The position numbers and the translations under genes were made by a program. Below the pieces are notes generated by a model, which was not told the DNA's origin, did not search any database, and saw nothing but the letters and a program-made list of their open reading frames with translations. Shown here in pieces: positions 8,019-13,016 of a stretch of 13,016 nucleotides of DNA (the first letter of the stretch is position 1; every line of letters begins with the position of its first letter). This DNA is from WVWN01 sp964563535 (GTDB lineage Bacteria > RBG-13-66-14 > B26-G2 > WVWN01): contig CAZLXP010000070.1 in assembly GCA_964563535.1 (NCBI GenBank), positions 1-13,016 of the forward strand, read 5' to 3'.

Positions 8019-10547
8019 TTACTTCGCGACGACCACTTTACCGGCTTCCGTTTGACCTTGCCCCTCTACTCGGTACAAGTAGACGCCGGGCGCCAACGTC
8101 TCGCCTTCCGGCGTCGCAGGCCGCCACACGCACGCGTCGCGGCCCGCGGCCACCTCCTCCCGGGCGACGCGGCGCCCGGCCAGGTCGTATATCTCCACCT
8201 TAGCCGGCGCCTTGACGCCGACGAAGTTGATGCCTCCCGCCGACGTCGCGTAGCAATACGGGTTCGGATATACGGCGAAGGGCCGCGCGAAGGGGGCCGT
8301 GGCCGCGGCTACCTTGGGCTCCTCGACGCCGGTGTCGTCAATGCCGGCGAGGTGGGCGAACATGGCCGCGTAATCGCGGACGAAGCGGACCCCCAGGGCG
8401 GGGTGGAGTTTGTCGAGGGTATCTTCGGTCGTGTGGTAATAGGGATATTCGAATAACCCCCCGCTACCCCTTCCGCCCTCAATTACGCCCAAAGCCGGGT
8501 AACCTACACTTTCGAACGACCCTTCGTCGCTAAAGGTGTGGCCCAGGTCTTCGCAGATTATTTTTTGGCCGTACAAGCCGCCAACGGCCGCTAAGTATGC
8601 GAACATCCACCGGCCGTTGGCGCCGCTCCCCGCTACAAAGTCGTCCCGGGCGCCGCCGTCCTCGTCGTAGCAGACCATATCGGCGTTGAGGACCGCGACG
8701 ACCTTTTCGCCCTTAGCCGCGCAATACTTGGCGTACGCCCGGCTACCGATAAGGCCTGATTCCTCCGCGCCGAAGGCCACGTACCGTACGGTCCGGTTAA
8801 ACGGCAAGTCCCGAAAAGCTCGCGCCGCGGCCATGGCGCATGCCGTACCGGAACCGTTGTCCTCGGCGCCGGGGGCCTCGAATAACGGGTTTTCGAAAGA
8901 ATGGCTGTCGAAGTGGCCGCCGATAATTATTATCTCCTCGGGAGTCTCGCCGCCGCGACGTTCGCCGATAACGTTCTCGGCCGTCACATCGACGTTCTCT
9001 ATTATGCTAACGAAAGAAGCGCCGCCGTCGTCGGTCCGGAATAGGTTATTACCTTCGAAGTCACCCACTAAGCCGTGGTCCTTGTCGGCGAACGCGAGGA
9101 GGTCGTATGCGATTTGGGGAGCGGTCGTTATTTCGCGCCACGTGGCGCCGCCGTCATCGGTTTTAATTATTTTAGTGCCCGCGGCGTAGCCGTGGGAAGC
9201 GTCGGGGAACTCGAGCTCCACGTAGTTTCCGGGCACCCCAGGGTCGACGTATCGCCACGTAACGCCGTCCTTGGTATGTAGTATCTCCCCGTAATCGCGC
9301 GTTGTTGCCCACGCCTCGGCCGGGCCGACGGCGGCTAGGTCTTTCATCCTTAGAGTGGCCGGCATACTACATTCGCGCCACGTTGTTCCGCCGTCGTCGG
9401 TATAAACGATACCGCGGCCCGACCCCAGGCGACCGCCGCCCGCCCATCCAAAATCGGCGTCGATAAAATCGATCACGCTGGGGATGAAATCCGGCGGCGT
9501 CGGTTGCGTGGCCCACGTGCGGCCGCCGTCGTCCGTTTTAATTATGAACCCCTCAAGGGCGTCGCCGGATAATACGGCTTCGCCGCCAAGCCAACCCGTA
9601 TTCCGGTTCAAGAAGTCAATACCCCACGGCTTGTAAGATTCCACGTTCGGGTTTCCGGCGTCGATGACGACGGTCTCCCAGGTCTCGCCGCCGTCCGTCG
9701 TCTTAGCCATTACGCTGTTGTAGCCGGCGACGAAACCGGTATCGCCGTTTAACCAAAAAGAAGAGCCTATGACCCCGCCGACGCCTTTAGGCCATATCGT
9801 GTCCCACGTGGTACCGTGGTCCTTAGACCGTTTGAAAGTACCGTGATCGGTCGGTAGGTACATTTTACCGGCGGCCTCCGGATAGTGGGCCCCGCCGAAC
9901 TCGATAGCCTTAAATGGGAAAAGCGAGGACTCAAGGCTTTGACTCGCGAAGAAACCGCGTAAATAATCCCGCGCCTCGTCGCAACCGGGCGTATCGGTCC
10001 ATCGCGTCTTGAAATCCTGCAGTCGTTTGATATGCCCGGCGTACTCCTGTTCGGTAATCGAATTGACCGCGGCCTCGACGGCCCGGCTCTTTCTCGCCGG
10101 CGGCGCCTCGCCGTCGAACCGCCACTCTACCGGCGTCACCGGCTCGAGTTTGATTAATTCTATTCTATGGTCGACCGCGCGCAACTCGCCCGGGCCGAAG
10201 CCCCGCTCAAGGCCGACTAATATCTCATATTCCGATAATCGGACCGCCGTCCCCAGTTCCGCGAAAGCTTGTGGCGTAAGGCCCACCCACGCCGGCGCCC
10301 AGACGATATAGTAATCTTTGAATTGCGCGTCGCCGTCCAGCACCCGATACGGCGCTACGCGCCCGAGGGCCGCGCGCGAGCCGTTGTATAAATACCCCGC
10401 GCCGCACGAGCCCAAATAATAAAACGCCGCGGCCTCGTCCGGCCGGACTTCCTTAGCCGAAACCACGACGAGCTCCGCGGGCAACGTGTGCGCCGCCGCG
10501 GCAACGAGCACGCCGCCCGCGACGGCGGTTATCATTAACCTTTTCAT
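8019..10547 (-). CDS. Secreted M28 zinc peptidase with inserted seven-repeat Asp-box propeller (paralog 4)
   Basis: An 842-residue exported protein. It has a signal peptide (about 1-21), the shared N-terminal domain (about 22-150) and an M28 first segment ending 'SLFPF' (208-212). The propeller follows (about 215-522) with Asp-boxes at 241-248, 283-290, 338-345, 383-390, 425-431, 463-470 and 505-512. Between the boxes lie Ycf48-like 'F....GW.GG' strands. The catalytic core starts at 'ENVIGERRG' with H545, D563, E595/E596, D623 and H705; the SDH motif is altered to SDE (673-675). The YPNP module runs from about 760. It has its own sigma70 promoter and a Shine-Dalgarno GGGAG seven bases before ATG 10547. 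Another ATG five bases upstream is too close to the Shine-Dalgarno and reads ATG-TCA-TGA. Active exported peptidase inferred; substrate unknown. Confidence 0.9.
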   Translation of the reverse strand: MKRLMITAVAGGVLVAAAAHTLPAELVVVSAKEVRPDEAAAFYYLGSCGAGYLYNGSRAALGRVAPYRVLDGDAQFKDYYIVWAPAWVGLTPQAFAELGTAVRLSEYEILVGLERGFGPGELRAVDHRIELIKLEPVTPVEWRFDGEAPPARKSRAVEAAVNSITEQEYAGHIKRLQDFKTRWTDTPGCDEARDYLRGFFASQSLESSLFPFKAIEFGGAHYPEAAGKMYLPTDHGTFKRSKDHGTTWDTIWPKGVGGVIGSSFWLNGDTGFVAGYNSVMAKTTDGGETWETVVIDAGNPNVESYKPWGIDFLNRNTGWLGGEAVLSGDALEGFIIKTDDGGRTWATQPTPPDFIPSVIDFIDADFGWAGGGRLGSGRGIVYTDDGGTTWRECSMPATLRMKDLAAVGPAEAWATTRDYGEILHTKDGVTWRYVDPGVPGNYVELEFPDASHGYAAGTKIIKTDDGGATWREITTAPQIAYDLLAFADKDHGLVGDFEGNNLFRTDDGGASFVSIIENVDVTAENVIGERRGGETPEEIIIIGGHFDSHSFENPLFEAPGAEDNGSGTACAMAAARAFRDLPFNRTVRYVAFGAEESGLIGSRAYAKYCAAKGEKVVAVLNADMVCYDEDGGARDDFVAGSGANGRWMFAYLAAVGGLYGQKIICEDLGHTFSDEGSFESVGYPALGVIEGGRGSGGLFEYPYYHTTEDTLDKLHPALGVRFVRDYAAMFAHLAGIDDTGVEEPKVAAATAPFARPFAVYPNPYCYATSAGGINFVGVKAPAKVEIYDLAGRRVAREEVAAGRDACVWRPATPEGETLAPGVYLYRVEGQGQTEAGKVVVAK

Positions 10548-10623
10548 GACATCTCTCCCTTCTCAAATAATTCTAAGCCCAAAAATCCCTCCAAGTCAAG
10601 GCAAATAAAAACCGGCCCGGGCA
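10514..10623. repeat. 110-bp exact direct repeat, copy A
   Basis: This segment is base-for-base identical to 11454-11563 (offset 940). It contains the last bases of a terminator-like arm, the promoter, the Shine-Dalgarno and the first 11 codons of paralog 4. Weaker similarity continues to about 10491. At the high-coordinate end identity stops abruptly after 10623, so copy A lacks the 5' arm of the dnaK terminator that copy B retains. Confidence 0.95.
10570..10599 (-). promoter_or_regulatory. Sigma70 promoter for paralog 4
   Basis: TTGACT (10594-10599), an 18-base spacer and TAGAAT (10570-10575) on the minus strand form a near-consensus promoter. An AT-rich upstream flank and a short untranslated leader of about 15 bases before the Shine-Dalgarno and ATG 10547 go with it. 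The exact same element occurs 940 bp upstream. Confidence 0.75.
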
Positions 10624-10730
10624 AGACATCGCCCTCCTCTCCTTGCCAAGATTAAACAACAGCCTCCCTTGCGAGGCGAGGCGTAAAACGCGCGGCCCGG
10701 CCTTCGTCACTAACCGGGCGGGGGGTTTTA

Positions 10731-10759
10731 AAGCGAAAAGCCCGGCGGCAAGGCCGGGC
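10731..10759 (-). terminator. Intrinsic terminator after the DUF2703-like gene
   Basis: A perfect 7-bp stem GCCCGGC/GCCGGGC with a six-base loop (10740-10759) is followed by TTTT and a second TTTT run on the minus strand, 29 bp after the gene's stop. The remaining 107 bases to the repeat (10624-10730) hold two weaker GC hairpins, one followed by TGTTGTTT, and no gene I can support. Confidence 0.7.
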
Positions 10760-10788
10760 CGGTGCGGAACTTCCGAGGGGGAGGGCCC

Positions 10789-11388
10789 TCAGCGACCGCC
10801 GCAACAAGGCGCGGAAGCCGGGGCATCGGGCAACGCGGCCGCGGCCGCCAATCCGGCGCGCACGATAATGTCGGCCGGGATCGTCTCATGTACCTCGCCC
10901 GCCACTTCGACCGTACGGCATTCCGCGTCGCCGCACACGTCGCAACAGGGGCTTTGGCCGGTCCGCGCGCCGAGCCACTCTTCCAGGAGCCGGCCGTTAA
11001 ACAACAACCGGTTTGACCGCGACGGGTCAGCTTGAAACTCCGACGGCGTAATTTCCCTCTTCTCCACCAGGACCGTTACGCCTAACGGCTCGAGAGATTT
11101 TCGCAACAGCGCCGCCGCTTTATCCAACTCGACCTCGGTCGACCCGCACCGGGGACAGGTTTCGGCGTCGGCCATGAGTCGCTCCCACGTTATGGAGAGG
11201 GTCTTGCCCGGGTTCCGGGCGGCAGGGCCTTCCGGACCCGGCGCGCCGCGAGCCCCCTTGGTTTCCTCGGCCACGACTTCCGTCTCCTTTGCGGTCGCGT
11301 CGCCGGTCACAACCGCGGCGGCAGCGCAAACCGCCCACGCCCCCCAGGACACGCCGAGTATTACTTCCGCTAACCGTGCTTTCGCCAT
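10789..11388 (-). CDS. DUF2703-like cysteine-rich protein with N-terminal hydrophobic segment
   Basis: A 199-residue protein whose residues about 63-185 match, from memory, the DUF2703 family pattern. The pattern elements are 'LSITWERL', 'TCPRCGSTE' (C78, C81), 'LEPLGV', 'EFQADPSRSNRLLFNG', 'EEWLGA', 'SPCCDVCGDAECRTVEV' (C148, C149, C152, C157) and 'IPADIIVRAGL'. The function is unknown to me; the conserved cysteines suggest metal or redox chemistry. Ahead of the domain, residues 7-29 are hydrophobic and may be a signal peptide or anchor, with AxA-like 'ATA' at 31-33. A collagen-like linker of four Gly-X-Y triplets follows (45-56). The protein ends CCGG-R. The ATG at 11388 has only a weak ribosome site (GGAAGCGAG). 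It is transcribed from the duplicated promoter at 11510-11539 and sits between the two 110-bp repeats. Confidence 0.8.
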   Translation of the reverse strand: MAKARLAEVILGVSWGAWAVCAAAAVVTGDATAKETEVVAEETKGARGAPGPEGPAARNPGKTLSITWERLMADAETCPRCGSTEVELDKAAALLRKSLEPLGVTVLVEKREITPSEFQADPSRSNRLLFNGRLLEEWLGARTGQSPCCDVCGDAECRTVEVAGEVHETIPADIIVRAGLAAAAALPDAPASAPCCGGR

Positions 11389-11427
11389 ACAAAACTCGCT
11401 TCCGGGTCCGGGGCGGCGCGACGATGC

Positions 11428-11487
11428 TCACGCCGCCGCGGCGCCGAGAACGACGCCCGCGACGGCGGTTATCATTAACCTTTTCAT
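11428..11487 (-). pseudogene. Truncated M28-paralog signal peptide (19 codons, remnant or leader ORF)
   Basis: Starting at ATG 11487 the minus strand encodes MKRLMITAVAGVVLGAAAA and then TGA. The first 11 residues equal those of paralog 4 and the DNA is identical; the rest is clearly related. The peptidase body is absent. The remnant lies 39 bases upstream of the DUF2703-like start and is in the same reading frame, separated only by the TGA. It may be a dead fragment of a fifth paralog or a translated leader peptide. Confidence 0.75.
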
Positions 11488-11563
11488 GACATCTCTCCCT
11501 TCTCAAATAATTCTAAGCCCAAAAATCCCTCCAAGTCAAGGCAAATAAAAACCGGCCCGGGCA
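11454..11563. repeat. 110-bp exact direct repeat, copy B
   Basis: Identical to 10514-10623. Here the segment joins the dnaK terminator, so it includes that terminator's 3' arm and T tract plus the promoter, Shine-Dalgarno and peptidase leader start. The two copies flank 830 bp that hold the DUF2703-like gene. Confidence 0.95.
11510..11539 (-). promoter_or_regulatory. Sigma70 promoter (copy B) for leader and DUF2703-like gene
   Basis: TTGACT (11534-11539), an 18-base spacer and TAGAAT (11510-11515), identical to the paralog 4 promoter. Its -35 element begins three bases after the T-rich tail of the dnaK terminator. Confidence 0.7.
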
Positions 11564-11588
11564 GGGGTTACTCCGCGAGCCGAGCCGG
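11542..11588 (-). terminator. Intrinsic terminator of dnaK
   Basis: On the minus strand CCGGCTCGG (11580-11588) pairs with CCGGGCCGG (11552-11560), a 9-bp stem with one G-U pair and a 19-base loop, followed directly by TTTTTATTT. The 3' arm and T tract are part of the 110-bp repeat, the 5' arm is not. Confidence 0.75.
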
Positions 11589-11605
11589 CGTTGTTAACTG
11601 AGGCC

Positions 11606-11625
11606 GAGAGGCGAATAAGCCTCTC
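11606..11625. other. Hairpin just downstream of dnaK stop
   Basis: A perfect 7-bp inverted repeat, GAGAGGC/GCCTCTC with a six-base loop, six bases after the dnaK TAA. On the minus strand it has A residues before it and no T run after it. It may protect the mRNA 3' end, or terminate + strand transcription, which would meet TATTTTTTAT after it. Confidence 0.4.
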
Positions 11626-11631
11626 TATTTT

Positions 11632-13016
11632 TTATCTTTGGCTTTCCCCCTCGTCCTCAACGATTTCGTAGTCGGCGTCCACGACGTCGCCCTCGCGGCC
11701 GTCGTCGCCCCCGGCCGGGGGCGGCTGCTGCGCGCCCGCGCCTCCCGGAGGGGGCGGGGCGCCCGCGCCGGCTTGCTGGTAAAGGCGCGTGGACATCTCG
11801 TTCAACGCGACCTCCAGTCCCTCGGTCGCCGAACGGATCTCGCCGGCGTCGCCCTTCTCGCGGGCGTTTTTGAGGCGCTGGATGGCGGCGTCGATCTTGT
11901 TCTTCTCCTCGGCGGTGACTTTGTCGCCGAGTTCCTTCAAAAGCTTCTCGGACTGGTAGACGGCGGAGTCGGCGCGGTTTTTTATTTCGGCCTCCTCTCG
12001 CATCTTCTTGTCCTCCGCCTCGTGGTCCTTGGCCTCCTTGACCATGCGGTCGATATCGTTGCCGGCAAGGCCGCTGGAGGCGGTGATGGTGATGCGCTGC
12101 TCCTTGGCGGTGGCCATATCCTTGGCGGAGACGTTCAGGATGCCGTTGGCGTCGATGTCGAAGGCGACTTCGATCTGCGGGATGCCGCGCGGCGCGGGCG
12201 GTATGCCCTCCAGGTGGAAGCGGCCTATGGTTCGGTTGTAGGCCGCCATCTCGCGTTCGCCCTGGAGGACGTGGATCTCGACCGTGGTCTGGTTGTCGTC
12301 GGCGGTGGTGAAGATCTGGCTCTTGCGGGTGGGGATGGTGGTGTTGCGCTCGATGAGCCTGGTGGATACGCCGCCCAGGGTCTCGATGCCCAGCGAGAGC
12401 GGCGTAACGTCGAGGAGCAAGATGTCCTTGACGTCGCCGGCGAGGATGGCGCCCTGGATGGCGGCGCCGACGGCGACCACTTCGTCGGGGTTGACCGATT
12501 TGTTGGGCTCCCGGGCGAACAGCTGCCGGACTTTGTTCTGGACCGCCGGCATGCGGGTCTGGCCGCCGACGAGTATGACCTCGTCGACATTCTTGGGCGT
12601 AAAGCCGGCGTCTTTGAGCGCTTGCTGGCACGGCGCCACCGTCCTCTCGATGAGGTCGGCCACCAGCTCCTCGAGCTTGGCGCGGCTGAGGGTTTTCTCG
12701 AGGTGTTTGGGGCCGGCGGCGTCCGCCGTGACGTACATCAAGCTGAGGGGGGTCTCGGTGAGGGTCGACAGCTCGCACTTGGCCTTCTCCGCGGCCTCCT
12801 TGAGCCGCTGGAGCGCCATCTTGTCCTGGCGCAGGTCGATGCCCGAGTCGCGCTTGAACTCGTCGGCCAACCAATTGATGACGCGCTCGTCGAAGTCGTC
12901 GCCGCCGAGGTGGGTGTCGCCGTTGGTGGCCTTGACCTCGAAGACCCCCTCCTCGCCGATCTCGAGGATGGAGATGTCGAAGGTCCCGCCGCCGAGGTCA
13001 AAGACGGCGACCTTCT
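11632..13016 (-). CDS. dnaK: Chaperone DnaK (Hsp70), 5' end outside the window
   Basis: The frame is open to the right edge, so the in-frame ATG at 12870 is internal. The 460 residues in view begin at about residue 189 by E. coli numbering. They include the phosphate-2 loop 'DLGGGTFD', 'TNGDTHLGG', 'ILVGGQTRMP', 'VNPDEVVAVGAAIQG', the interdomain linker 'DILLLDVTPLSLGIETLGG', the beta-sandwich substrate domain ('TTIPTRKSQIF', 'APRGIPQIEV') and the helical lid. A Pro/Gly/Gln-rich tail ends in the bacterial 'DVVDADYE' motif. DnaK is the ATP-driven cytoplasmic chaperone working with DnaJ and GrpE. Neither partner is in the window, and any heat-shock promoter lies beyond it. The gene is intact in the visible part and followed by a strong terminator. 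Confidence 0.98.
   Translation of the reverse strand, partial: KVAVFDLGGGTFDISILEIGEEGVFEVKATNGDTHLGGDDFDERVINWLADEFKRDSGIDLRQDKMALQRLKEAAEKAKCELSTLTETPLSLMYVTADAAGPKHLEKTLSRAKLEELVADLIERTVAPCQQALKDAGFTPKNVDEVILVGGQTRMPAVQNKVRQLFAREPNKSVNPDEVVAVGAAIQGAILAGDVKDILLLDVTPLSLGIETLGGVSTRLIERNTTIPTRKSQIFTTADDNQTTVEIHVLQGEREMAAYNRTIGRFHLEGIPPAPRGIPQIEVAFDIDANGILNVSAKDMATAKEQRITITASSGLAGNDIDRMVKEAKDHEAEDKKMREEAEIKNRADSAVYQSEKLLKELGDKVTAEEKNKIDAAIQRLKNAREKGDAGEIRSATEGLEVALNEMSTRLYQQAGAGAPPPPGGAGAQQPPPAGGDDGREGDVVDADYEIVEDEGESQR

Noticed and set aside
10544..10552. Two-codon ATG-TCA-TGA overlapping the paralog 4 start
   Set aside because: Only two bases after the Shine-Dalgarno GGGAG, too close for initiation; the ATG at 10547 has proper spacing.
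10573..10629. 18-codon minus-strand ORF (MSCPGRFLFALTWRDFWA) with a GGAGAGGAGG-like ribosome site across promoter copy A
   Set aside because: It spans the promoter elements and arises at the repeat breakpoint; copy B lacks its start, so it is probably chance.
11428..11430. Selenocysteine reading of the in-frame TGA between leader and DUF2703-like gene
   Set aside because: No selenocysteine-type context or downstream insertion hairpin that I can recognise, and the domain has its own start; a frame match occurs by chance one time in three.
10514..11563. Composite transposon or insertion sequence bounded by the 110-bp repeats
   Set aside because: No transposase, no terminal inverted repeats, and the repeats are host promoter and leader DNA.
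11606..11625. Hairpin followed by T-rich sequence read as a + strand terminator
   Set aside because: There is no supported + strand gene to terminate; kept only as an unassigned hairpin.
11657..12874. 405-codon minus-strand frame overlapping dnaK
   Set aside because: It lies in another frame of dnaK, is rich in Arg/Pro/His and shows no domain; dnaK is unmistakable.
1..13016. CRISPR arrays, tRNA or rRNA genes, phage or toxin-antitoxin modules
   Set aside because: No regularly spaced short repeats, RNA-gene signatures or matching protein motifs were seen on either strand.

Overview
The window is a GC-rich bacterial chromosome segment in which every supported gene lies on the minus strand, so transcription runs from high to low coordinates. 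Each of the four large secreted proteins ends in a 'YPNP...YDL/ITGRRVA...LAPGVYLYR...AGK(I/V/L)VI' module. This is the C-terminal Ig-like/sorting-type domain common in FCB-group bacteria and related uncultured phyla. I therefore suspect an FCB-type or candidate-phylum bacterium, but the sequence does not fix the taxon.

Layout in transcription order: (1) the 3' two-thirds of dnaK (Hsp70) enters from the right edge and ends at 11632, followed by a strong intrinsic terminator. (2) A good sigma70-type promoter abuts that terminator, followed by a 19-codon remnant of a peptidase signal peptide and a DUF2703-like cysteine-rich protein gene with its own terminator. (3) An exact 110-bp second copy of the same promoter/leader drives the first of four tandem paralogous M28-family zinc peptidases (8019-10547). 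(4) After a terminator and a second promoter come three more paralogs (5430-7910, 2896-5403, 1267-2877), separated by only 26 and 18 bp and probably one operon. (5) A terminator and a candidate promoter precede coaD (phosphopantetheine adenylyltransferase), which is followed one base later by a UspA-family universal stress protein ending at the left edge.

The most distinctive content is the peptidase array. Three of the four paralogs carry a seven-repeat Asp-box (BNR/Ycf48-like) beta-propeller of about 300 residues. It is inserted inside the M28 catalytic domain, just upstream of the first zinc-ligand motif, at roughly the position where PSMA-type M28 proteins carry the PA/apical domain. The fourth paralog (1267-2877) has no insertion there. 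All four keep the complete two-zinc ligand set, a signal peptide, a shared N-terminal domain I do not recognise, and the C-terminal module. They look like active exported peptidases, probably for extracellular peptide processing or nutrient scavenging, with the propeller perhaps controlling access to the active site or substrate choice. Long identical nucleotide blocks shared in changing pairs indicate recent duplication and gene conversion.

The other genes (dnaK, coaD, usp) are housekeeping or stress genes and set the chromosomal context. No RNA genes, CRISPR arrays, transposases or phage genes were seen.
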